Under the pieces are notes generated by a model. It searched no databases. It saw only the letters and a list, made by a program, of their open reading frames with translations, and was not told the origin of the DNA. The position numbers and the translations under genes were made by a program. Of a stretch of DNA of 55,522 bases, positions 27,847 to 35,920 are shown piece by piece. Source of the DNA: a virus. The stretch's first letter is position 1. The number at the start of each line of letters is the position of its first letter. The DNA is taken from the IMG/VR virus record IMGVR_UViG_3300010885_071562, positions 1-55,522 of that record; one strand, 5' to 3'.

Positions 27847-29327
27847 CAGATCACTCTCAGGATTGTCGACCTGTCATTGATCGAAAATGTCCTGCCATTC
27901 TTTGTGACTTCATACTCAAGGGAATAGGAACCTCCTGGCTTCATACCTTCAGTTGGTAGAGAGAGGAACCACCCACTTGAATCAGCAGACATTTTTGAAC
28001 CATCGCAATAATCGAAAAGAAGCTCGCCAGATGATGAGTCACGAATCCTGTATCTAGCACCGTAGACCTCAGTCTGTGATACTTGAAGCGGGAACTTTGA
28101 GGCACGTGACTCTTCCTTCCTGTCAAAGAACCTTGTCACGACTCTGACTTCCTGTCCAGGACTGAAAGTCGCAGCTGACGCATGAGATGAGACAATGAAG
28201 TCAGGATCTCCGATTGACGTGACATTCCATTGAGAATTCTTGACAGTAACGGTTCCTGATCTGAGTGTTCTATTTCCGGTTGCGGTCTTGAGAACCTCAG
28301 TCAGAACAACGCTTCCTGAGTTCTGTAGGAACGAATTGAATGTCTCAGATCCGCTTATCACAGAAGTTCCTGACAGGAAGAAACTCACTGAGTAGCTTGC
28401 TGGTACTTTCATTCCGGAGCGGGTCGTTACCTGTGAACCTGTGAATGAGGCTGAGAAGGATGAAGTCGAAAGGGTGAGAATGACGCAATTCGATCCAGTG
28501 ACCAGTTTCCCGTTGATCTCCTTGAAAGGTGATGCAGTGCCCCTATCACTTGAGAAGTAGAAGAGAGAGTTGTCAGTATCGATGAAACTCGAACTCCTGT
28601 TATCAACCCTGGAGTCATCACACTGAATTACGAGTCTTGGCCTTACAGAGAAGTCTCTTGCGTTTGTTGAACCGAACCTCTTCACGAACCTTGTAGCATC
28701 GTCTGTCTCATCTGAGCCTGAGAATGAAAGTCTCAAACCGTGGAATGAGAGCCTCCTGGCAAACGAGGAAGACAGAATTTTTGTTACGTCAATGTCAAGG
28801 TCTTCGTTCCCTATCTTGAAGTACTGTGTGCACTCAAATGATGAGACTCCACCTTGGACATCTGACCTCACGTAATCGCTTGCCGTCAACATGTCGGCTG
28901 TGTATCCACAGCCTCCTGATATCCAGCGGGTTCCATTTGATGATGACAGCCAGTTTGCTGCTCCAACATCAGCAAAAGAAACGATATCCCTTCCCATGCC
29001 CTCATCAAATGATGAGGAAAGTGGAAAGACCGAGACAGTGAACTTAGAAGGTGATGATTGCCCCAAACCAAGGGACTTGAGCCGAAGGTTAGCTCTGAAC
29101 GTTGGGTCACCGGCGTCTATTGACGAACTCAGAGTTATCACATTTGACAGGTCAAAGTCAATGAGAATCCTGCTGATCTCATTTGATCCAGACGGAATCG
29201 ACTCATCATAGAGCTTGAACAGGTCAAGTGTTCCAGCCCTTCCGACATTTCCACTCACAGAGAAAGAGGCATCGACAATCTTGTTCGTGATGTATGTGTC
29301 GCCGGAAGATGTAAGAATTTTGATCAT
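27846..29327 (-). CDS. Beta-rich baseplate-associated protein (493 aa)
   Basis: Sits directly after gp6 and overlaps it by one base (TGATG). The N-terminal 230 residues are a beta-sandwich-like region reminiscent of DNRLRE/carbohydrate-binding modules: ILTSSGDTYITNKIVDASF, RILIDFDLSNV, LRLKSLG, KFTVSVFPLSSSFDEG and a final RPRLVIQCD. The C-terminal half has strands in Ser/Thr-rich sequence ending SLEYEVTKNGRTFSINDRSTILRVI, which resembles an Ig-like fold. There are no enzymatic motifs. The DNRLRE comparison is by eye and uncertain. Confidence 0.82.
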   Translation of the reverse strand: MIKILTSSGDTYITNKIVDASFSVSGNVGRAGTLDLFKLYDESIPSGSNEISRILIDFDLSNVITLSSSIDAGDPTFRANLRLKSLGLGQSSPSKFTVSVFPLSSSFDEGMGRDIVSFADVGAANWLSSSNGTRWISGGCGYTADMLTASDYVRSDVQGGVSSFECTQYFKIGNEDLDIDVTKILSSSFARRLSFHGLRLSFSGSDETDDATRFVKRFGSTNARDFSVRPRLVIQCDDSRVDNRSSSFIDTDNSLFYFSSDRGTASPFKEINGKLVTGSNCVILTLSTSSFSASFTGSQVTTRSGMKVPASYSVSFFLSGTSVISGSETFNSFLQNSGSVVLTEVLKTATGNRTLRSGTVTVKNSQWNVTSIGDPDFIVSSHASAATFSPGQEVRVVTRFFDRKEESRASKFPLQVSQTEVYGARYRIRDSSSGELLFDYCDGSKMSADSSGWFLSLPTEGMKPGGSYSLEYEVTKNGRTFSINDRSTILRVI

Positions 29328-31144
29328 CAGACCACCGTTACAATTATGTCTGTGTTCGGGTTCACAAGCTCAAACACTCCACCGGGAGGCGGAACAACTA
29401 TTCCCCTCGATGTGTTGAGGACAAAGTCAAACTCTACCGAGAGAGGACTCACTCGTCTTGTTGAGAATGTAGTGTTCATAATCGAAAGCACACCAGGTGT
29501 GTTTATCACAGCAAGTGTGATGTCAGACAAGATGATGGGCTGATCAACAGTGAACTTTTTTGTGTTTAGAACATTTGAAATGTTGGTTCTCACCTGAGCA
29601 GACACGTCTATTGGGTTCGTGTTAGGAACTACGACTATCTTAACACCGACTGTGTAGTCAACTACTGAGCAGTCGAGAATATCGATGGCATCTGAGATCA
29701 GTCTGAACTCATTGAGATAGTTGCTGAGGTTCTTCTTGAGAGTATCACTTGACTGAATCAGAAGATTGTCGTTGTTGATGGAGGCAACATGAAGAACTAT
29801 CGAAAGTGGATTCACCGGGTTGGGCCTGATTCCTGCCTTCTCGACCCTTCCAAACATTGTTGGAATTGAGAACACTCTAGCAAGCAGGTCATCCTTGCTC
29901 ACAATCCTCTGCTGTGAGTTTCTTGCTGCAGGAATGAGAGATCGCATGTCATCTACAGTTGGAGCTGAGGCTCCTCCCGTTGCCGGAGCAGAATTGATTA
30001 CCTCGGTTGATGCCCTCACAGACGCCGCAGAAGTAGGAGAAGCTCCTGATGGAAAGACTGTCCTCAGAGTCTTAATCTTCCTGATGTCACTTGCGATGAC
30101 GTTGTGCTCATTTCCACCGCCATACCTGTAGTTCACTGTGATCGAAGTGTTTCTGGGTGCTATACCCATAGTCTTACTCTTCAGCAGGGCCCTTGGATCT
30201 ATGCTGAACCTTGTTACCGATGTGTTGCCGTACATCGGGATTGCAAACTTTGAAGGATCAGGGATTGAGTCCTCTGATGCTGCGGTCTCATCTCCTCCAC
30301 CGAACATCATGCTTGTCTTTCGATTGAGGATCGCTGTCGTAGTCATGAATCTACGAGGGGCTGCAATTGGAGTGAACACCTTCGGGACAGCATCGGAATC
30401 CGATCCGAAATTCTTTACAGGCTTGTAGGCTGTGTCCTGTGTTAGGCTATCGACTTCATAATACTCATTTCCATCAGAATCTGTGACCGAAAGGATCTCA
30501 GACACATTGCTGTTGGTGAGTGTGATAGTCCTGTATGGCACAAAGTTATCTGGTATTGTGAAGGTCTCGTTAGCAACTAGCCCACTCGTTGCCATTACAT
30601 CCCTGCTCAGGATGAATGACGTTGGGACTCCATTACTCGTTGTGCCGGCATTCACAGTGGCCTTTCTATTTCCGAATGAGTCCATCTCAGCCATGTCAAG
30701 GTCTTCGACTGTTATGAAAGTGACTCCGGACTTTGATTGGACTTCTGTGAGAGCCTGTATCTTTGGTGCCAGAGTGTAATCTGGCACGTAAGCTCCATTG
30801 TCCAGAACGGCATTCACCTCGATCAAGAATGTGAGTGTGACATTTGCAGGTGAAGCTACTCCAATCTTGACACCTGCATTCCTGATGTGCCTTTCAATGT
30901 TCGCAGTTTCAACTGCATCAGACCAAGATGTCTCTCTGAACTGATGATCAAGGTAGAATGTGAGAGTATCACCGACTGAAGCTGCCATGTCAAGGAATAG
31001 GCCGCCTACGCTGGCCTCCGAAAAGTCCTGAATTCTGTCACTATAGAAGGTCCTTGCATGCTCAAGAAGATCGCCTCTAAGAGCCGAGTAGTCCTTTGCA
31101 AGGTATGATCTTGTGTTTCCGTTTCTCTGTTGACCTGCCATCAT
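29327..31144 (-). CDS. Baseplate wedge protein, T4 gp6-like (Baseplate_J family)
   Basis: A core wedge component that forms the inner ring of the contractile-tail baseplate. The N-terminal region has the hallmark segment LAKDYSALRGDLLEHARTFY, then DFSEASVGGLFLDMAASVGDTLTFYLDHQFRE split by a short turn, and TANIERHIRNAGV, as in T4 gp6 and its marine relatives. The C-terminal half contains FRLISDAIDILDCSVVDY and a strand-rich tail (VNTPGVLSIMNTTF). At 605 aa it is close to T4 gp6 (660 aa). The ATG overlaps the gp25 stop by 4 bases. The gp25-gp6 order is common in baseplate clusters. Confidence 0.93.
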   Translation of the reverse strand: MMAGQQRNGNTRSYLAKDYSALRGDLLEHARTFYSDRIQDFSEASVGGLFLDMAASVGDTLTFYLDHQFRETSWSDAVETANIERHIRNAGVKIGVASPANVTLTFLIEVNAVLDNGAYVPDYTLAPKIQALTEVQSKSGVTFITVEDLDMAEMDSFGNRKATVNAGTTSNGVPTSFILSRDVMATSGLVANETFTIPDNFVPYRTITLTNSNVSEILSVTDSDGNEYYEVDSLTQDTAYKPVKNFGSDSDAVPKVFTPIAAPRRFMTTTAILNRKTSMMFGGGDETAASEDSIPDPSKFAIPMYGNTSVTRFSIDPRALLKSKTMGIAPRNTSITVNYRYGGGNEHNVIASDIRKIKTLRTVFPSGASPTSAASVRASTEVINSAPATGGASAPTVDDMRSLIPAARNSQQRIVSKDDLLARVFSIPTMFGRVEKAGIRPNPVNPLSIVLHVASINNDNLLIQSSDTLKKNLSNYLNEFRLISDAIDILDCSVVDYTVGVKIVVVPNTNPIDVSAQVRTNISNVLNTKKFTVDQPIILSDITLAVINTPGVLSIMNTTFSTRRVSPLSVEFDFVLNTSRGIVVPPPGGVFELVNPNTDIIVTVV

Positions 31145-31620
31145 GACACCGTTGTGAGTATTACTTCAATCTTTCTAGGCTTGTCCTGATAACCAGACAC
31201 GGTATATGAGACGCTCACACCAACTCTTGGAGGTGTAGTTTCTGTCTGTGGTTCTACAAATGACTCAAAGGTCTCAGGGCTTACGAATGGCATGTAAGTA
31301 GAAATAGCCGAAGCGATTCTCCTGATTGCTTCGGCATCACCTTCCTCAGTTCCGAGTTCGAATATCATCTCTCTGAGGTTTGCACCAAAATCGTAATCAA
31401 AGAGTCTCTCACCTTTGTTCGTAAGAATCAGGTTTCTCAGGTTGTCCGCAATGGTGTTGTCCAATCTCCTATGCATTGCAAGGAGTCCGTCAGTTCCTTC
31501 TCCGAGTTGCATTGGTGTCCTGATCCCTATCGGAGGAGACTCAGGTGTGACTCGATTCTGGGCTACAGAATCTATCGTTGTCCCAATGGACTTGAAGCTA
31601 TATGACTTGGAGATCGCCAC
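31141..31620 (-). CDS. Baseplate wedge protein, gp25/GPW family
   Basis: A small lysozyme-fold-like sheath-initiation and wedge protein. The family signature is clear: IADNLRNLILTNKGERLFD, then FGANLREMIFELG (residues 57-90), followed by a pairing helix and strands. At 159 aa it is close to T4 gp25 (132 aa). The start is GTG at 31620, 29 bases after the stop of the small upstream gene; no ATG precedes the conserved part. In T4 it bridges baseplate wedges to the first sheath ring. No catalytic role is expected despite the family's older lysozyme label. Confidence 0.94.
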   Translation of the reverse strand: MAISKSYSFKSIGTTIDSVAQNRVTPESPPIGIRTPMQLGEGTDGLLAMHRRLDNTIADNLRNLILTNKGERLFDYDFGANLREMIFELGTEEGDAEAIRRIASAISTYMPFVSPETFESFVEPQTETTPPRVGVSVSYTVSGYQDKPRKIEVILTTVS

Positions 31621-31649
31621 TTTTTGCCCTAGTCCTATCTATCAAACTG

Positions 31650-31904
31650 TCAAGAACTCCCAGGACCTGTTGTCGCTCCAACCTGAGCAGCAGGAGAACC
31701 GGCTGTTGCAACTGGTATTCCGGGGTTGATCATTACGGTTATGCTTGTGACGTATGAGTCAACCGCAGCAGCAATATCATTCGCAAGATTTGACATGATT
31801 GCGTCAGGGTCTGCTCCGTCTTTTGCACCAGCATCTTTAGCTTTCTTGAATGCGCTTTCGATTGCCGACTTCATTGCCGGCTTTCCGGTTGCTATGATTG
31901 GCAT
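31650..31904 (-). CDS. Small conserved baseplate-region protein (84 aa), unknown
   Basis: Not recognised with a name. An amphipathic helical N-terminal half (KPAMKSAIESAFKKAKDAG, then a helix at 35-55) is followed by a Gly/Pro/Ala/Thr-rich tail (PGIPVATAGSPAAQVGATT). It starts one base after the gp5-like stop, behind a GGAGAG ribosome site. I recall small proteins of similar pattern in the same spot of other large phages, but cannot give a reference. It might cap or chaperone the spike, by analogy with small accessory proteins between spike and wedge genes; this is a guess. Confidence 0.75.
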   Translation of the reverse strand: MPIIATGKPAMKSAIESAFKKAKDAGAKDGADPDAIMSNLANDIAAAVDSYVTSITVMINPGIPVATAGSPAAQVGATTGPGSS

Positions 31905-31905
31905 C

Positions 31906-33381
31906 TTACTCTCCGAAGATTCTCTTTGACTTTAGATTGACGATTTCGCCTTCTCTCGAATCCATGGCGCTCTTCAGGGTTGAAGCCGCCTGATTAATCT
32001 GGGTTGATGGAGCTCCATAACCCGGTGTTGTATGTGTACTAAGTGTATCACAGAATGACTTGATGTCTGCCATTATTGCCTTGAACAGGTCTTCGAGCTG
32101 TTTGTACTTCACATAAGGCTGCAGTTTCTCGATGTTATCATCTCCTTCAGGCCCGTCTGCGGCTCCGCCATCTTTTTCACCTCGGCCAATCACAAATCTC
32201 AGGGCAGACATTTGTATTGTTCCGTCAGGAAGCATCAAAATTGAAGATGCATCATTCGAAGAATCTCCTTCTTTCACTATCTTGACGGATCCTCTGATCT
32301 TTTTATCAGAGTCTTTCCTGGCTATGAGCCTTATTTCATCAGACTTTATTGCTATCGCAGGTGATGTGTTGAATGTGAGTTCCTTGACATCGTCCTTGAA
32401 GAATGAGTTTGGGAGAGAAGATTCAAGCGAAAACTCCACATCAACCTGAGAATTCATTGTCACGTAGATTCTTGACGCATCATTGAAAAAGTCAGGGTCT
32501 CCTTCTGCCGGATTTTGCTCCTGATTTCTTCTATCATGATCCTTTAGAACTTCTACGAATCCTCTGGAGTTTGGGTAAAGGGCAGCTGAAGTCCTGCTTA
32601 TTTCTTTACCATTGAGTCTTGACCTGCCTGCTACAATGTCGATAGTTCCTGAAAGTGATCTTGGTCTCTCACTTGTTGAGATGGTCTCAGAGAAATCTTC
32701 ATTTTCTTTCTTCCATCCCTTAGCAGTTCCAAGAACTATTGAAGAGTTATTGCTTCCCTGTATTACGAAGTCGCCTACTCTCTTTGATATTCTTGGAATG
32801 GGTTCGAGCTTTGCAGTTCGATATGATATCGACTGATTGATGATTTTCTCATATTCATCTACAATAGGAGGCAAGTCCTCGACTGACCCTTCGTCATTCC
32901 CAGGCACGGATTTTTGAGTCATGCTATTGTTGGGAAAGTCTTCATATTCAGGCATTGACGCCTTGCCTGTTTTCTCTGCAAGGCCAATTCTCTGATTTTC
33001 TTCTATTGGGTCTATGATTCCCCTGTCAAAATGACTGAAGTTGACATCCTCAGCATAGGCATCTCCATGAACTCTACTGATCCAGTAACCGATGGACTTG
33101 ACTGGAGTGTCAAAGTACACCCAAACAGTTTCACCCGGTTTGACAGGAAGTTGCATGTGAGAAGAAAAGAATGGGAAGCATATTGCTGATGGAGTTCCGG
33201 CAATGTCACCTATTCTTCTGACTAGAAGAGAGTTTCTTGGAATTCTAGCTATCGGTATCCCGGATTCACCTGGATTGATCATCTGATCAGTTAGACCTAC
33301 TTCTATTACAACTGCCTTCTCAAAGACGCTCGAAGATTCCTTGATTCCTGGTTGTGTTCTAGCATCAGTTGAGAAGTTCAT
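31906..33381 (-). CDS. Baseplate hub/spike protein, gp5-like OB-fold (no lysozyme domain)
   Basis: The N-terminal domain (about 20-130) has the pattern of the gp5/VgrG OB-fold: AVVIEVGL, NSLLVRRIGD, CFPFFSSHMQLPVKPGETVWVYFD and IGYWISRVHGD. A polar middle region and a C-terminal helix (about 430-491: EDLFKAIMADIKSFCDTL, then AASTLKSAMDSREGEI) follow. T4 gp5 has a lysozyme domain and a triple-beta needle; neither is visible here, so peptidoglycan lysis, if needed, must come from another protein. At 491 aa it is in the size range of phage spikes. It begins 2 bases after the upstream stop. Position before gp25 and gp6 supports the assignment. Confidence 0.8.
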   Translation of the reverse strand: MNFSTDARTQPGIKESSSVFEKAVVIEVGLTDQMINPGESGIPIARIPRNSLLVRRIGDIAGTPSAICFPFFSSHMQLPVKPGETVWVYFDTPVKSIGYWISRVHGDAYAEDVNFSHFDRGIIDPIEENQRIGLAEKTGKASMPEYEDFPNNSMTQKSVPGNDEGSVEDLPPIVDEYEKIINQSISYRTAKLEPIPRISKRVGDFVIQGSNNSSIVLGTAKGWKKENEDFSETISTSERPRSLSGTIDIVAGRSRLNGKEISRTSAALYPNSRGFVEVLKDHDRRNQEQNPAEGDPDFFNDASRIYVTMNSQVDVEFSLESSLPNSFFKDDVKELTFNTSPAIAIKSDEIRLIARKDSDKKIRGSVKIVKEGDSSNDASSILMLPDGTIQMSALRFVIGRGEKDGGAADGPEGDDNIEKLQPYVKYKQLEDLFKAIMADIKSFCDTLSTHTTPGYGAPSTQINQAASTLKSAMDSREGEIVNLKSKRIFGE

Positions 33382-33383
33382 CT

Positions 33384-33746
33384 TTAGCCGCCATTGATCT
33401 TCGAGAAGATGTCATCATCTGTCATGACAGTCTCAGATGGTCCACTGTCCTTGATGATCTCAGCAAGTTTCAGAAGCTGGTCATTTGCCTTGCTCATTCT
33501 CTCGAGGTACTTCACAAGAGTGCCACCTACAGTCACATGCTCGCCTGCTCCACCCTGCATTGTCGTGTACAGGTTGATGTAGAGGGCATAAGCATTCTCA
33601 CGATCTGTGACAGCATTCTGATAGATGTCCTTCCACAGCATCTTCCTCTTGTCGTCTACTGTCGCCATCGAGTCAAGGAGGTCACCGAAGTCCTTGATCT
33701 TTCGATTTGACTCTTCGTACTTCTTGAGAATGTCGTCTGCTTTCAT
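33384..33746 (-). CDS. Small helical protein (120 aa) coupled to sigma factor; unknown
   Basis: A mostly helical protein: KADDILKKYEESNRKIKD, LLDSMATVDDKRKMLWKDIY, NAVTDRENAYALYINLYTTM and KYLERMSKANDQLLKLAEII, with an acidic C-terminal tail (MTDDDIFSKI). The start overlaps the sigma-factor stop by 4 bases (ATGA). It is the size of T4 gp33 (112 aa), the co-activator that works with gp55, but I cannot see a specific gp33 motif. A terminase small subunit or another regulator are alternatives. The family appears, from memory, in other large phages with no assigned role. Confidence 0.78.
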   Translation of the reverse strand: MKADDILKKYEESNRKIKDFGDLLDSMATVDDKRKMLWKDIYQNAVTDRENAYALYINLYTTMQGGAGEHVTVGGTLVKYLERMSKANDQLLKLAEIIKDSGPSETVMTDDDIFSKINGG

Positions 33747-34477
33747 AGGATGTCAACTCCATCCTTAACTAGATCCTTGTAGTACCTGCGAATGGCGGAC
33801 ATTGCACCTGCGAGCTGTTTTGCGTTGAGATTGCTGAGGTCTCTGACATAGACGAATATTGCACGCTTGCTAAGCAGGTCAAGGTCATCAATCTTCAGGA
33901 AGACTGTGTGAATCGCTTCAGCACACGCAAGTTCATGCTCATTGTTGCACTTTGTCTTGATGATCTCCACGGCATCGAGGATCCTCTTCCTCTGGCCTGC
34001 ATTATAGAGCACATCATCAGGTGAATCAATGATCGAGTGATACGCAATTGCTCGCTTGTCCTTTGCACTGAGTGAGTCCAGATCATCAATGCTGACGTAG
34101 GTCGAGGTCATCTTCTGCCGCTTCTTAGCATGAATGATGAGCCAGTTCCTTGCAACAACATTGAAGTACGAGAATGCTTTTGTTCCCCTGCTCTCATCAA
34201 ACTTGTGCAGGTTCTCATAGAGGAAACAAACGCAATCCGATCTGAGATCCGGAACAGACTCGTTCGGTCCTGCGAACCCATAGATGTAGATGAGATTCTC
34301 AGCGAGCTTGTTGAAGGCTGGTAGTATCTCGCGGATGTAGATCTCATCCCTCTTCGAATTCTCAGTCTCAGCCTTGAAAGCTACGATGGAAGCCTGTACT
34401 TCCGGCCCAAAGTATAGGGTCTTGCTCGGTTCAGCAGGCGTTCCTGAACTCCTTCTGATTCTTTTCTTACCCTTCAT
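33743..34477 (-). CDS. RNA polymerase sigma factor, T4 gp55-like (late genes)
   Basis: Probably redirects host RNA polymerase to phage late promoters. Residues about 78-118 match sigma region 2: DLRSDCVCFLYENLHKFDE, then RGTKAFSYFNVVARNWLI, similar to T4 gp55 and its cyanophage relatives. The N-terminal tail is basic (KKRIRR). A helical C-terminal half (about 140-244) lacks an obvious region 4, in keeping with gp55. I prefer the ATG at 34477 over an upstream one at 34498: AGGAG lies about 7 bases ahead, and the shorter form matches the relatives. Placed just before the baseplate genes, as expected for a late-expression switch. Confidence 0.88.
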   Translation of the reverse strand: MKGKKRIRRSSGTPAEPSKTLYFGPEVQASIVAFKAETENSKRDEIYIREILPAFNKLAENLIYIYGFAGPNESVPDLRSDCVCFLYENLHKFDESRGTKAFSYFNVVARNWLIIHAKKRQKMTSTYVSIDDLDSLSAKDKRAIAYHSIIDSPDDVLYNAGQRKRILDAVEIIKTKCNNEHELACAEAIHTVFLKIDDLDLLSKRAIFVYVRDLSNLNAKQLAGAMSAIRRYYKDLVKDGVDIL

Positions 34478-34766
34478 TATCGTTCTCCTGATCTTCATCT
34501 ACCTTTGCTACGGTGTTCGCAACCAGGAGAATCGAATCTCTTGCGGCTTTTATGTCTTCGTGAACCTTTCTCACCTCTGGTGAGTCATAGAACAGGGGAA
34601 TCTCGAGTACCTTACTGATAGATGCGTACCTCTTGTCAAGGACGTCAAGACAATCCTCAAGGACATCCTCCAACTTGATCAGTTTCATTGAGAACTTGAT
34701 CAGGAAGAATGCTGAGACGCCAAGAAGGATCGTCTCAAGTGCAAGGAGCCCAAGAAGGATGCTCAT
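34467..34766 (-). CDS. Small membrane-anchored protein (99 aa), unknown
   Basis: A single hydrophobic segment (about residues 2-25: SILLGLLALETILLGVSAFF) is followed by a helical region (KLEDVLEDCLDVLDKRYASI), a short middle (IPLFYDSPEVRKVHEDI) and an acidic tail. The start overlaps the previous stop by 4 bases (ATGA), and its end overlaps the sigma-factor start by 11. It probably sits in the inner membrane with the C terminus in the cytoplasm. No holin-type repeat or antiholin motif is evident. Function is unknown; small one-helix proteins upstream of late regulators occur in related phages. Confidence 0.75.
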   Translation of the reverse strand: MSILLGLLALETILLGVSAFFLIKFSMKLIKLEDVLEDCLDVLDKRYASISKVLEIPLFYDSPEVRKVHEDIKAARDSILLVANTVAKVDEDQENDNEG

Positions 34767-35920
34767 ACAAAGTCCTTCAACGCTAGACTGTACTTATCGT
34801 TAATGCTCTCAGTGGAATACTCGCTCCTGATCTTCTTTCCAAGTTCCTTCGCCCATTCACGTGGAACCGACTTGCTTGAAGCAAACTTCTTCATCTTCTT
34901 CTTGGCATCTTCCTCACGAGGATGCGACCACGACATCCCATTCAGGAATATCTGGCCATCAACCTTCTGTGGGTGAACTTGCTGGAGGTCGTAGTCGACC
35001 TTAACGTACTTGCCCAAAGAGAGGAACTCATTGTGAGCTGACCATCCGGTCACAATCACAGGTAGGTCATTTGCGGCAGCTTCAAGTATCGGAAGACCGA
35101 AACCTTCTCCCCTTGTGAGTGAGATCAGTGTGTCAACCTTCGGTGACCTGTAGAGCCTGCCAAGCTCGCTTGGAGTCATCTCACCTGTGAGGATGTGAAC
35201 CTTCGGGAATTGTCCTGGCCTCACCTCAGAGATTAGCTTCTTGAAGATGTCAACTGTCTGAGAGCGCAAGAAGCATGACTGAGTTCCGAGATTTGTCTTG
35301 ATGATCAGGCTTACGTTTCTATCATCCTTGAAAGTCTCACAGAACCACTTCACAGTGAAGAAGATGTTCTTTCTGTCGAGGTCAGGAGTGTTTCCTGTTA
35401 CCTGACCAACAAGCAGGAAGTTTGTCTGTGTCGTTACCTCTGGAAGATCAAGGCCTGGTTCGTCACTCACCATGAGGGGATTGAATGACTCAGGAACAAC
35501 GAGGCACGGGACCTGTAGGTTCCCCGAGTTTGTGAGAGCCTTCTTTGCAAATTCTGACGGGACTATGACACAGCTCATCCTGTTACAACATTCAACCCAA
35601 GCAGGATTGCACCTGTCAGTCTCAACAACAGCTGAGATTCCTACGTTCACCTTTCCAAGGGCAGGATTCCATTCATTTGGAAGCTGGATCTGCAGCGTGA
35701 GGTCTGCTTCGAATTCCTGAGAGTTTGACCTCTGCATGATCTCACCTATGAGGCCTCCCTCATTGTCCGGATTGACATGCCAGCTTGTCATACCCCACGG
35801 TGTGATCTCACACCTGACATCAAAGTTAGGATTCGATATCGCCCACTTGAATACTTGCCTCGAGTGCTCACCATATCCTGATATTGAGAGGAGGGGTCCT
35901 CTAACGATTACTTTCTTCAT
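34763..35920 (-). CDS. Glycosyltransferase, GT4-like (GT-B fold)
   Basis: A nucleotide-sugar glycosyltransferase. The C-terminal Rossmann half carries the family-4 signature TRGEGFGLPILEAAANDLP and VIVTGWSAHNEF, with the two glutamates expected for donor binding; FLLVGQVTGN starts this half. The N-terminal half (IVRGPLLSISGYGEH) has a Gly-rich acceptor loop. I place the start at ATG 35920, which overlaps the previous stop by 4 bases and begins MKKVIVRG; an upstream ATG at 35956 would add 12 residues inside the previous gene. It forms a pair with the next-upstream GT4. Donor and acceptor cannot be told from sequence. At 385 aa it is of usual length. Confidence 0.9.
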   Translation of the reverse strand: MKKVIVRGPLLSISGYGEHSRQVFKWAISNPNFDVRCEITPWGMTSWHVNPDNEGGLIGEIMQRSNSQEFEADLTLQIQLPNEWNPALGKVNVGISAVVETDRCNPAWVECCNRMSCVIVPSEFAKKALTNSGNLQVPCLVVPESFNPLMVSDEPGLDLPEVTTQTNFLLVGQVTGNTPDLDRKNIFFTVKWFCETFKDDRNVSLIIKTNLGTQSCFLRSQTVDIFKKLISEVRPGQFPKVHILTGEMTPSELGRLYRSPKVDTLISLTRGEGFGLPILEAAANDLPVIVTGWSAHNEFLSLGKYVKVDYDLQQVHPQKVDGQIFLNGMSWSHPREEDAKKKMKKFASSKSVPREWAKELGKKIRSEYSTESINDKYSLALKDFV

